From Streptomyces sp. CB02009 (GTDB lineage Bacteria; Actinomycetota; Actinomycetes; Streptomycetales; Streptomycetaceae), in the NCBI RefSeq assembly GCF_001905825.1, contig NZ_LIVV01000001.1:413299-477298 (forward strand): DNA of 64,000 nucleotides. Reading direction: 5' to 3'. Positions 8,851 to 16,994 of this stretch are shown here, one piece after another. Position 1 is the first letter of the stretch. Every line of letters begins with the position of its first letter. Under the pieces are notes generated by a model. The model was not told the origin of the DNA. It saw only the letters and a list, made by a program, of their open reading frames with translations, and searched no databases. The position numbers and the translations under genes are program-made.

Positions 8851-8923
8851 GCAGGGCACGCACCACCCGCACCATCCACGGCACCACCACCACTCCCGCG
8901 GACCCGAAGGACGAGTGAGGACC

Positions 8924-9124
8924 ATGCAGATCAGTGACTCGGTGACGTACGTCAACGGCGGTGCCGGCGCGGAGGGCGCGGCCCAGGACGACCCGGTGGG
9001 CGAGGTCACCCTCGGCACCGCGGGGATGCTGGGGCGGCGCAGTCGGCTGCTCCGCACGGCCGATCTGGACACGGTCGCCACATGGGACATGCCGTACACC
9101 ACGGGCACCATCACGGTGTCCTGA
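8924..9124 (+). CDS. candidate LanM substrate peptide, 66 aa, cysteine-free
   Basis: ATG 8924 follows GTGAGG a few bases upstream; an in-frame GTG at 8915 would add three residues. The peptide starts MQISDSVTYVNGG, has an acidic/neutral middle, a basic patch GRRSRLLR, and a Thr-rich end (TADLDTVATWDMPY, then TTGTITVS). Position right after lanM and a hairpin 13 bases past its stop are what a lanthipeptide precursor would show. It contains seven Thr/Ser in the last 22 residues but no Cys anywhere, so lanthionine rings cannot form within it by the usual route. It may be dehydrated only, or another precursor may lie outside. Homology was not tested. Confidence 0.6.
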   Translation: MQISDSVTYVNGGAGAEGAAQDDPVGEVTLGTAGMLGRRSRLLRTADLDTVATWDMPYTTGTITVS

Positions 9125-9137
9125 CGCGAGGGCGGAC

Positions 9138-9162
9138 GTGGGCCGGGGGCTTCCCGGCCCAC
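9138..9162 (+). terminator. hairpin after the candidate precursor gene
   Basis: Perfect 10-bp stem GTGGGCCGGG/CCCGGCCCAC with a 5-base loop, 13 bases downstream of the precursor stop. Such hairpins often stabilise or attenuate precursor transcripts, leaving reduced read-through into the regulator that starts at 9198. Confidence 0.6.
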
Positions 9163-9197
9163 TGCCGTGCACGAAAAGGATCAAGTAGCCTGCGGAC

Positions 9198-12100
9198 ATG
9201 CGTGCGACGTCGTCGGTCATCGTGGGGCGGGACGCCGAGATCGGGTTACTCGACGAGGCCCTGGAGAGCGCCCGGAGGGGCGCCGGACGGGCCGTGTTCC
9301 TCGTCGGCGAGGCGGGGATCGGAAAGTCCCGGCTGGCCGGCGAGTGCGCTCTTCGCGCCTACGACCGGGACATGCCGGTGCTGCGCGGCCGCGCCACGTC
9401 CACCGGGCTCGTCGTCCCCTTCCGGCCGCTGGTCGAGGCGCTGTCCTCGCGGTTCAGGGCGGCCGGCGCACCGAACGATCCGGAACTCGACCCGTACCGG
9501 CCCGCGTTGGCCGGCCTCGTGCCGGAATGGCGGGCCGCCGCGACGGCACCCGGCTACACGATCTCGCTCGTCGAACTGGCCGAGGCGCTCCTCAGACTAC
9601 TTGCCGTGCTGGGGCGCGAACGCGGCTGCGCGGTCCTCCTGGAGGACCTGCACGACTCCGACACCGAGACCATCGCGGTCGTCGAGTACGTCGCCGACAA
9701 CGTGGCGGACCTCCCGGTCCTGCTGGTCGGCACGCTCCGCCCCGATCCGGGACCGGCGCTGGACCTCGCGCTCGCCGCCGAGCTGCGCAACACCGCCTCC
9801 GTCACGGAACTTGCGCCGCTGGACGAGACCGCCGTACGGCACATGGTGGACGCCTGTCTCGACGCGGCCCCGGGAGAGGTGCCCCCGGCCGCGCACCGGC
9901 ACCTCTCCCGGCGCGCGGGCGGGAACCCGTACCTCGTGGAGGTGCTGCTGGCCGACCTGCTGGACATGGGACGGCTGAGCAGGGCGGACGATGGATGGCT
10001 CCTCGCCGATCACGGCGAGGAGACGGTTCCCACGGGAGCGGTACGCAGCTGGGCGCGCCGGCTCGCCCGGCTCGACGAGCCGGTGCGCGAACTGCTCCTC
10101 ATCGCGGCGACGCTCGGCGGCCGGTTCTCGGTCGGGGCGCTGAGGGTGGTGACCGGGCTCGACGACCGGGCCCTCTTCGCCCACCTCCGGTCCGCGTCCG
10201 AGGCCGGGATCATCGCCCCCGACGGTGCGGCCCACGACCACTACACCTTCCGCCACGTGCTGACCGCGGACGCGCTCAGAGCGTCGTTGCCGCCCGCCGA
10301 GCAGGCCGCGCTCGCCCGCCGCGCGGCCCAGGCGATCGAGGAGTCCGCAGGCTCGTCGCTCTCCCGCGACCGTCCCGGCGAACTCTCCGGGGAGCAGAGC
10401 CAGCTGGTGGCCACGCTCCGCCTCGCGGCCGGTGACAAGGTCGCGGCCTCCCGGCAGTTCGCCCAGGTCGGCCGGCAGATGCTGGACGCCGGCGCCTCCG
10501 GATCGGCCGCCGTGCTCCTCGAACGGGCCCGGGGCCTCGCGGCCGACGGGGAACGCGACGACGTCACCGTGCAACTGGCCATCGCGCAGGCCGAGTCCGG
10601 GCGGACCGACCTGGCATCCGCACTGCTCGACGACCTGGCGCCGGTGCCCGTCGGCTCCCCTGCGGCGGAGGAGCGGGCCCAGGCACACACCCAGGTCGCC
10701 TGGGTCGCGACGATGGCCGAGCAGCAGCAGGAGGCCCGCCGCCGGATCCGGGCGGCCCGCGCCCTGCTCGGGCCCGAGCCGCGTCCGGAGCAGGAGGCGG
10801 CGCTCGTGGTCGTCGAGGGGCACCTGGCGCTGCTGCCGGAGCAGGACGGACGGGACGGCGAGGACGACCGGGGGAGCCCGGCCGGCCGGGGCCGAGAAGA
10901 CGGCGGACGGGGTGGAGAAGGCGGCGGACCGGGCCGAGAGGGTGGCGGACGGGGCGCGGCGGGCCGGGCCGGCCGTGAGCGCCTGAAGGAGGCGGAACGT
11001 TCCGCCAGGAGCGCCGCGCTCACCGCGGAGCAGCGCGGCCGGCCCGTCGTCGCCTGCCAGGCATGGCAGCTCCTCGCCCTGCTGTCCCGGCAGCGCGGGT
11101 TCGACGAGGCCGACGCCTGCCTGGTCCGGATGCTGGAGGTCGCCGAGAAGCACCGGCTCGCGGTGTCACGGGCCGAGGCGCTGGTACGGCTCGGCACCAA
11201 CGCGTTCATGCGGACCGGGGAGGCGACGCAGCTGGAGACCGCCCGCGCGGCGGCGCACGAACTCGGCTCCCTGAGCGTGCTCCAGACCGTCGACGGACTG
11301 CTCGCCATGCAGAGCGTGCTCGCCGGGCGATGGGACCGGGCCCGGGAGATCGTCGACCGTTCCGTGGAGGCGAGCGCCCGCCTCCAGAACCTGTCGGCGC
11401 ACCGCTACCTGCTCCTCGTCGACGCCACGCTCGCCGCCCACCAGGGGCGGGGCCGCGAACAGGAGCGAGCCCTCGTCCGGTTCCGCAGGGCGGGCGGCGA
11501 GGAGTCGATGCTCGTCCCCCTGCAACGCGGACTGTGCCAGGCCGTCGGCGCGCTCATGGCCGAGGACCGCAAGCGGGCCACGGCCGAGCTGGACGCGGCC
11601 CTCGCCTGGGAGCGGGAGCATCCGAGCTTCTTCTACCTCAGCGGGCGGTACGGGCTCCGCCCGCTGCTGCGCATCCTGGACGGCGATCACCCTGGTGGGG
11701 GCGAGGACTTCGGCGGAGCCCGGGAGGCGTACCGGGAGGCGCTCGCCTCACCCGGCGGGCAGTTGGCCTGGAACCGGATGTTCCTCGGGTTGGCGGACGC
11801 CGTCCTGCGCGGCCGGGGCGGCGACCCGATCGGCGCGCGGCGCGCGGTGGAGGAGGCCGGCCGTGTCGCGGCGGTGTTCCCGCACGTCTGGCATCTCGCC
11901 CTGCGGCTGGTCGCGGAGGCGGCGCTCGCCGACTCCTGGGGCGAGCCGGTCGCCTGGCTGCGGACGGCGGAGGAGTACTTCCACGAGGCCGGCGTACAGC
12001 CGGTGGCCGGTGCCTGCCGGGCGCTCCTGCGCCAGGCGGGCGTCAGTGTGCCGCAGCGCAGAGGTGGCCGGGAACGGATCCCGGCCGAGCTGCGCACCGC

Positions 12101-12338
12101 CGGTGTCACGCCGCGCGAGTACGAGGTGTTCGTGCTGCTCATGGAACGTCCGGGCAATCTCCAGATCGCCCAGCGCCTGTGCATCTCACCGAGGACGGTG
12201 GAGAAGCACATGGCGAGCCTGATGGCCAAGACCGGCTGTGCGGACCGCTCCGCGCTGTGCGCGCTGTCGGCGGAGCGGGCGGAGGACGGGGCGCCGGCCG
12301 GGCCGGCCCGGATCGCGTTCCGGCAGCCGTCGGCCTGA
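9198..12338 (+). CDS. LAL-type LuxR-family regulator with AAA/NB-ARC-like ATPase; contains a TTA codon
   Basis: 1046 residues from ATG 9198. Residues ~34-41 form a Walker A (GEAGIGKS), followed by an AAA-type ATPase with Walker B-like CAVLLEDLHDSD. A TPR-like helical middle is interrupted near 545-590 by a Gly/Arg/Glu-rich linker. The C-terminus (~965-1030) is a LuxR/GerE helix-turn-helix: TPREYEVFVLLMERPGNLQI, then SPRTVEKHMASLMAKTGCAD. This is the large ATP-binding regulator (LAL) architecture of many pathway-specific activators. Codon 17 (9246-9248) is TTA, so translation should depend on the bldA leucyl-tRNA. It follows the precursor-like gene by 73 bases and probably controls this cluster. 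Confidence 0.88.
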   Translation: MRATSSVIVGRDAEIGLLDEALESARRGAGRAVFLVGEAGIGKSRLAGECALRAYDRDMPVLRGRATSTGLVVPFRPLVEALSSRFRAAGAPNDPELDPYRPALAGLVPEWRAAATAPGYTISLVELAEALLRLLAVLGRERGCAVLLEDLHDSDTETIAVVEYVADNVADLPVLLVGTLRPDPGPALDLALAAELRNTASVTELAPLDETAVRHMVDACLDAAPGEVPPAAHRHLSRRAGGNPYLVEVLLADLLDMGRLSRADDGWLLADHGEETVPTGAVRSWARRLARLDEPVRELLLIAATLGGRFSVGALRVVTGLDDRALFAHLRSASEAGIIAPDGAAHDHYTFRHVLTADALRASLPPAEQAALARRAAQAIEESAGSSLSRDRPGELSGEQSQLVATLRLAAGDKVAASRQFAQVGRQMLDAGASGSAAVLLERARGLAADGERDDVTVQLAIAQAESGRTDLASALLDDLAPVPVGSPAAEERAQAHTQVAWVATMAEQQQEARRRIRAARALLGPEPRPEQEAALVVVEGHLALLPEQDGRDGEDDRGSPAGRGREDGGRGGEGGGPGREGGGRGAAGRAGRERLKEAERSARSAALTAEQRGRPVVACQAWQLLALLSRQRGFDEADACLVRMLEVAEKHRLAVSRAEALVRLGTNAFMRTGEATQLETARAAAHELGSLSVLQTVDGLLAMQSVLAGRWDRAREIVDRSVEASARLQNLSAHRYLLLVDATLAAHQGRGREQERALVRFRRAGGEESMLVPLQRGLCQAVGALMAEDRKRATAELDAALAWEREHPSFFYLSGRYGLRPLLRILDGDHPGGGEDFGGAREAYREALASPGGQLAWNRMFLGLADAVLRGRGGDPIGARRAVEEAGRVAAVFPHVWHLALRLVAEAALADSWGEPVAWLRTAEEYFHEAGVQPVAGACRALLRQAGVSVPQRRGGRERIPAELRTAGVTPREYEVFVLLMERPGNLQIAQRLCISPRTVEKHMASLMAKTGCADRSALCALSAERAEDGAPAGPARIAFRQPSA

Positions 12339-12445
12339 TCCGAAGTGGGACGGCGGTCGCCCCGCCGCCCACCCACCCGCCCGGTCCGGTGTGGTCCGGC
12401 GACGTGGGGGCTCGTCGGCCCCGGGATGGGGGCCGTACCCGATCC

Positions 12446-12466
12446 CCTGGGGGCGGGTCCCCCAGG
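12446..12466 (+). terminator. hairpin between the LAL and SARP genes
   Basis: CCTGGGGG and CCCCCAGG form an 8-bp stem around a 5-base loop, about 110 bases after the LAL stop. The rest of 12339-12579 is GC-rich leader for the SARP gene with no other structure I trust. Confidence 0.45.
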
Positions 12467-12579
12467 ACCCGTTCCGCGACGGCACGACTGTGAGGGTTCG
12501 GTACCGATGTGTGAAGGTCCGGCGCGGCGGATCATCGAGCGGACCGACCAACTCCCGTCACCACACGGAGGTTCGCTCG

Positions 12580-14451
12580 ATGCCGAGTCCGTCCGCGCGG
12601 CCCGTCGCCTCACCCGGCACACTCCGGTTCACCGTCCTCGGCCAGCTCGCGGCCTTCCAGGGCGAACGGGCCCTGCCGCTGGGCCCGTTGAAGCAGCGCA
12701 TCATACTGGCGACGCTCCTGGCATCCGCCAACTCACCGGTGTCCGTGGACGCGTTGACCGAGGCCGTCTGGCCGGAGGAGCCCCCTCGTACCGCCCGCAA
12801 GAACATCCAGGTGTACGTCAGCGCCCTGCGGGCGCTCTTCGGGCCGGACGACCGGGAGGCGCCGGACCCGCCACGGCTCGCCCACACCGGAGGCGGATAC
12901 GTCCTGCGCGCGGCGGAGGAGGAACTCGACCTGCTGAGGTTCCGCTCCCTGGTCCGGGCCGCCGAGGGCCAGCCGCCCCAGGTGGCCGCACGCCTGCTGG
13001 GACAGGCCCTCGACCTGTGGCAGGGACCGCCGCTGGGCGACGACCTCCGGCAGTCGCCCACGCTGGCCGAGGAGGCCGAGCGGCTCGGGCTGCGGCACGT
13101 GACGGCCTACGAGAGCTGGGCGGAGGCCGAGTTGGAGCTGGGCGGCGCGCCCGCCGTGGTCGAGGGGCTGCGCGACCTGGTGGAGCGGCACCCGCTGCGG
13201 GAGCGGCTCCGCTCGGCCTGGATGTGCGCGCTGAGCGGCTCCGGCCGGCAGCCGGAGGCGCTCGCGGTCTACGACGACTACCGGCAGCTGCTGGCCAGGG
13301 AGCTGGGCCTGGAGCCGAGCGGCGCGATGGCCGCCCGCTACCGGCAGATCCTCAGGGGGGACGCCCGGGCCGCCGGGGCGGGCACGGCCGGCGGGCCGCC
13401 GGGCGGGAGACCCGCGGCCGCCTCGTCGAAGCCGACCGTCCTGCTGCCGCCCGACCTGTCCGACTTCACCGGACACGGCGAGGAACTCCACGACCTCCTG
13501 GACCTGTTGGAGCACGGCGAGGGGGTCGCTCCGGGCGAGGCGGGAGACCCGGGCGCCGTCGTGCTGCTGTCCGGCCCCGCGGGATCGGGGAAGACCGCGC
13601 TGGCGGTCAGAGCCGCCCACCTCCTCGCGGGCCGATTCCCCGAGGGGCGGCTCTGCGTCTCCCTGCGGGAGGCGGACGGACGCCCCCGATGTACGTCCGC
13701 CGTCCTCGCGGAACTCGGCGAACGGACGGGGCGGACCGGACTGTCGACCCCCGAGGCGTGGCGGGAGTGGCTGGGACGGCACCGGGTCCTGGTCATCCTC
13801 GACGACGTACCCGAGGAGCGCGCCGTACGAGCGCTGCTCCCGTGCGGCGGACAGGGCAGGGTGCTGATCACCGCGCGCGGTCAACTGGGCGGCCTCGCCC
13901 CGGTGCGGCGGATCACCGTTCCGCCGCTGGACACGGCCGAGGCCGTGCAACTCCTCGCAGGGCTCGTCGGCCCGCGCCGGGTGCGGGCCGACCGGGAGGC
14001 CGCGCTGCGGATCGTACGGGCGTGCGGCGGTTCGCCGCTCGCGGTCCGGGTGAGCGGGATGCGGCTCGCGGTGCTCCGCCACGTACCGCTGCGGGAGTTC
14101 GCCGACCGGTTGACGGATCCCAGCGGCGCCCTGGACGAACTGACCGCCGGGGACGTGTCCGTACGGCAGCGGCTGGCCCACGGCTGGGAGACGCTCCCCG
14201 AGCAGCGGGGCAGGGACGCGGGCCGGCTGGCCGCGGGCACCGGGGACGGCCCCTTCGGTCTGACGGAGGCGGCGGAGGCGCTCGGCTGCGACGAGCGGCA
14301 CGCGGTGCGGGTGGTGGAGGCGCTCATCGACGCCGGCATGGTCACGTCGCCGGGCGGTGAGGTCACCGCACACGCGGCGCAGTACGACATGCCCCACCTG
14401 ATACGGCTGTACGCACGGGGCGCGGGTCACGGGACGCCGGTGCTGACGTAG
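12580..14451 (+). CDS. SARP/AfsR-family regulator with NB-ARC domain
   Basis: 623 residues from ATG 12580, preceded by GGAGG with about 8 bases of spacing. Residues ~15-95 match an OmpR-like winged helix of SARPs (LRFTVLGQLAAF, PLGPLKQRIILATLLASAN, VDALTEAVWPEEPP). Residues ~98-245 are the bacterial transcriptional activation domain (ALDLWQGPPLGDDL, GRQPEALAVYDDYRQLLARE, LGLEPSG). A P-loop GPAGSGKT at ~331 starts an NB-ARC segment (VLVILDDVPEE, GGSPLAVRV). The protein ends after this ATPase and lacks the TPR tail of full AfsR. It lies between the lanM set and the minus-strand operon and is the likely cluster-situated activator, possibly below the LAL regulator. Targets are inferred. Confidence 0.88.
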   Translation: MPSPSARPVASPGTLRFTVLGQLAAFQGERALPLGPLKQRIILATLLASANSPVSVDALTEAVWPEEPPRTARKNIQVYVSALRALFGPDDREAPDPPRLAHTGGGYVLRAAEEELDLLRFRSLVRAAEGQPPQVAARLLGQALDLWQGPPLGDDLRQSPTLAEEAERLGLRHVTAYESWAEAELELGGAPAVVEGLRDLVERHPLRERLRSAWMCALSGSGRQPEALAVYDDYRQLLARELGLEPSGAMAARYRQILRGDARAAGAGTAGGPPGGRPAAASSKPTVLLPPDLSDFTGHGEELHDLLDLLEHGEGVAPGEAGDPGAVVLLSGPAGSGKTALAVRAAHLLAGRFPEGRLCVSLREADGRPRCTSAVLAELGERTGRTGLSTPEAWREWLGRHRVLVILDDVPEERAVRALLPCGGQGRVLITARGQLGGLAPVRRITVPPLDTAEAVQLLAGLVGPRRVRADREAALRIVRACGGSPLAVRVSGMRLAVLRHVPLREFADRLTDPSGALDELTAGDVSVRQRLAHGWETLPEQRGRDAGRLAAGTGDGPFGLTEAAEALGCDERHAVRVVEALIDAGMVTSPGGEVTAHAAQYDMPHLIRLYARGAGHGTPVLT

Positions 14452-14489
14452 CGGGGGAGGGGGGCGGCGGTACGCGGGGTGCCTGTGGG

Positions 14490-14518
14490 GCCCGGCCGGA
14501 GGCGTGTCCCGGCCGGGC
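14490..14518 (+). terminator. bidirectional hairpin between convergent SARP and prolyl oligopeptidase genes
   Basis: Perfect 10-bp stem GCCCGGCCGG/CCGGCCGGGC with a 9-base loop, 39 bases after the SARP stop and facing the end of the peptidase gene. The remaining 14519-14663 holds short degenerate direct repeats (CACCGAGCGCGAC-like) and nothing coding that I can support. Confidence 0.55.
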
Positions 14519-14663
14519 CGGGCCCGCCACCGAGCGCGACTCCACCGAGCGCGACCTCACCGGGCGCCGCCCCCGAGCACGGCGCACCAAGCACGGCCCA
14601 CCAAGCGGCGCCCGCCTGGCGCGGCGCCGACGCGTCGAGGCCGTGACGCGCCGGCGCCGGCGG

Positions 14664-16994
14664 TCACCGCGGCGGAGCACCCGCGGCGGAGCCCGGAGCC
14701 GAGCCCGGAGCCGAGCCCGGAGCCGAGCCCGGAGCCGGTAGGCCCACGTGGGATGCCAGGAAGGCCAGGCACTCGGCCTGGAGTGCCGCCGCGCGGGACG
14801 CGGACCGTTCCCCGTGGCCGACTCCGTGCTCGAGCCGCAGCAGGACCGGGCCGGTGCCCGACGTGGCGTGCTGGAGCGCGGCGCACATCTTGCGGGCGTG
14901 CAGCGGGTCGGTGCGGGTGTCGCCGTCCGCGGCGGTCAGCAGCACCGCCGGGTACGCGGTCCCGGGCACGACCCGGTGGTACGGCGAGTAGCCGAGAAGC
15001 ACCGGCAGCCGCGCCGGGTCCTGGGCGCTGCCGTACTCCGGCGTCCAACTCGGGCCGAGGCCGGACAGTTCGTAGCGGACCATGTCCAGGAGCGGGGACG
15101 AGCACACCACGGCGGCGTACTTCTCCGGCTCCTGCGTGAGGGCCGCTCCGACCAGCAGCCCGCCGTTGGAGCCGCCCATGATGGCGATCCGGCCCGGCTC
15201 GGTCCAGCCCGCCTCGATCAGCCGGTCGGCCGCCGCGGCGAAGTCGTCGAAGGTGTTCTGCTTGTGCGCGCCGCTCCCGGCCCGGTGCCACGCCTCGCCC
15301 TCCTCGCCGCCGCCGCGAAGGCCCGCCCAGGCGAACACCCCGCCCGCCCCGACCCAGGCCAGGACCTGCGCCCGGTAGCGGGGCGACATCGTGCGGCCGA
15401 AGCCGCCGTACCCCGTGAGCAGTACCGGGCGCGGCCGGTCCGGCCGCCCGCCGGGGGAGATGACGAACATCCGGACCGTCGTCCCGTCCCGCGACGGGAA
15501 CGCGACCTGGCGGGTCACCGCGCCGCCCGTCCCCGGACGGCCCGCCGCCGGACCACCCACCGCCCGGCCGTCGGCCGCCCGACCGTCGGTCGCCGGGCTG
15601 TCCGGATCGCCCGGCGCATGGGCACCCCCGTCCCGTTCCCAGCGGGTCAGGCGGTGCGTACGCGCGTCGAAGCGGAGGACGCGCACCGGCGTGACGAAGT
15701 CCGTGTACGCGAACCACGCCTCGTGACCACCCGACGCCACGGCCGTGAAATCGCCGACCGCGCCGGTTCCGGGGAGCGGCACCGTGGCCACCTGCCGGCC
15801 CTCCACCAGATCGTGCAACGTCACCTCGGCCACGGTGTCGCGGGTCCAGGCGGCCAGGCCGAGCGGGTTCTTGAGCTCGGGACCCGCGAGCACGACCAGG
15901 TGGGTGAGCACCGCGTCCGGCCGTTCGGGGACGACCTCGTGCCAGGCGTCCGGGCCCAGGTGGACCTCGTCCGGCCGACAGGCGACGATGCGACCGCGCG
16001 CCGCGCCGCGGTCGGTGCGGAGCCACACCCGGTCCGCCGGGCCCGTACCGGGCACGGCATGCAGCCTGGTCGCCGCCCCCATGCCCTCCTGGACCGGCCG
16101 CAGCAGCGGACGGTCGAGCGGCGCGGCCGACAGGTCGGCCAGGTGGACGTCGGTCCCGCGGCCGGTGCCGAGCGTGGCCGTGATGGCGAGCCAGCGGCCG
16201 TCCTCGGTCACGGAGACGCTGTAGAACTGGGTCTTGTCCCGCCCCTCGCCGAAGACCACGGCGTCCGTCTCCGGTGACGTGCCGACCCGGTGCAGGCAGA
16301 CGCGGCGGTGGTAGCGCTCCTCCCCGGGGTTCAGCCGGGGGTCCAGCTGCCGGACGTAGTAGAACGCCCCGCCGCCGGGAAGCCAGCCCACCGACGACTT
16401 CCGCACCCGGTCCAACGGCCCGTCCACGACCTCGCCGGTGGCCACGTCGATCACCCGGAGCAGCGAGTCCTCCGTGCCGTTCCGGGACACCTGGCAGGCC
16501 ACCAGATCGCCCTCCACGGAGGGCTCCCAGGCGTCGAGGACGGTACGGCCGGACGGATCGAGGACGCTGGGATCGAGCAGTACGCGCTCCGAAGCAGAAG
16601 CAGAAGCAGAAGCAGAAGCAGAAGCAGAAGCAGAAGCAGAAGCAGAAGCAGACGTCCCCGTTCCGGCGTCCGCCACCACCAGGACCGGGTGCTCCTGGCC
16701 GGCCTCCTGCCGCAGCCAGAACACCCTGCCGCCGCGGACCTTGGGCGACCGGACACGATCGCCGTCGCCGAGCGCCGAGACCGCCGCCTCCCACTGCTCC
16801 AGACCGGGCAGGGCGGTCCGTTCCGCGGCGTACAGGGCCTCCTGCTCGGCGCTCCAGCGGCGCGTCTCGGCGGTCTCGGCGTTCTCCAGCCAGCGGTACG
16901 GGTCCGGGACACGCACCCCGTGGAGTTCCTGGACGACGTCCTGCCGCTCGGCGTGCGGGTACGGGCGCCGTGTCCGTCGGGCGTCGGTGGTCAC
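14664..16994 (-). CDS. prolyl oligopeptidase family serine peptidase (S9A), with a (Ser-Ala)10 insertion
   Basis: 776 residues from GTG 16994, with GGGAG upstream; its start overlaps the MFS stop (GTGA). The N-terminal beta-propeller begins with the S9A signature DPYRWLENAETAETRRW. The C-terminal alpha/beta-hydrolase domain has the nucleophile in GGSNGG (~609), Asp in AADGDTRTDPLHARKM (~690) and His in EHGVGHGE (~725), so the triad looks complete. No signal peptide, so it is cytoplasmic. Two repeats mark it: (Ser-Ala)10 from a 6-bp microsatellite and a C-terminal APGS repeat. S9A peptidases remove leaders in some lanthipeptide pathways (FlaP/AplP type); as last gene of this operon it could do the same for the 39-aa peptide, which is inference. 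Confidence 0.88.
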   Translation of the reverse strand: MTTDARRTRRPYPHAERQDVVQELHGVRVPDPYRWLENAETAETRRWSAEQEALYAAERTALPGLEQWEAAVSALGDGDRVRSPKVRGGRVFWLRQEAGQEHPVLVVADAGTGTSASASASASASASASASASASERVLLDPSVLDPSGRTVLDAWEPSVEGDLVACQVSRNGTEDSLLRVIDVATGEVVDGPLDRVRKSSVGWLPGGGAFYYVRQLDPRLNPGEERYHRRVCLHRVGTSPETDAVVFGEGRDKTQFYSVSVTEDGRWLAITATLGTGRGTDVHLADLSAAPLDRPLLRPVQEGMGAATRLHAVPGTGPADRVWLRTDRGAARGRIVACRPDEVHLGPDAWHEVVPERPDAVLTHLVVLAGPELKNPLGLAAWTRDTVAEVTLHDLVEGRQVATVPLPGTGAVGDFTAVASGGHEAWFAYTDFVTPVRVLRFDARTHRLTRWERDGGAHAPGDPDSPATDGRAADGRAVGGPAAGRPGTGGAVTRQVAFPSRDGTTVRMFVISPGGRPDRPRPVLLTGYGGFGRTMSPRYRAQVLAWVGAGGVFAWAGLRGGGEEGEAWHRAGSGAHKQNTFDDFAAAADRLIEAGWTEPGRIAIMGGSNGGLLVGAALTQEPEKYAAVVCSSPLLDMVRYELSGLGPSWTPEYGSAQDPARLPVLLGYSPYHRVVPGTAYPAVLLTAADGDTRTDPLHARKMCAALQHATSGTGPVLLRLEHGVGHGERSASRAAALQAECLAFLASHVGLPAPGSAPGSAPGSAPGSAAGAPPR
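14697..14742 (-). repeat. 12-bp tandem repeat encoding the APGS tail of the peptidase
   Basis: The unit GAGCCCGGAGCC recurs nearly four times and, read on the minus strand, encodes (Gly-Ser-Ala-Pro) steps at the C-terminus of the oligopeptidase. It lies beyond the catalytic domain, so its length is likely neutral. Confidence 0.7.
16591..16650 (-). repeat. hexanucleotide microsatellite (GAAGCA)10 encoding Ser-Ala repeats
   Basis: Ten perfect copies of GAAGCA (TGCTTC on the coding strand) run from 16591 to 16650 inside the oligopeptidase gene and give an uninterrupted Ser-Ala dipeptide tract. The ~50% GC of this tract contrasts with its surroundings. Because the unit is six bases, expansion or contraction keeps the frame. 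Confidence 0.9.

Noticed and set aside
8924-9124. FxSxx-type or lasso precursor instead of a LanM substrate
   Set aside because: The C-terminus TTGTITVS does not fit FxSxx, and no lasso cyclase or B1/B2 protein is encoded nearby; LanM is the only adjacent modifying enzyme.
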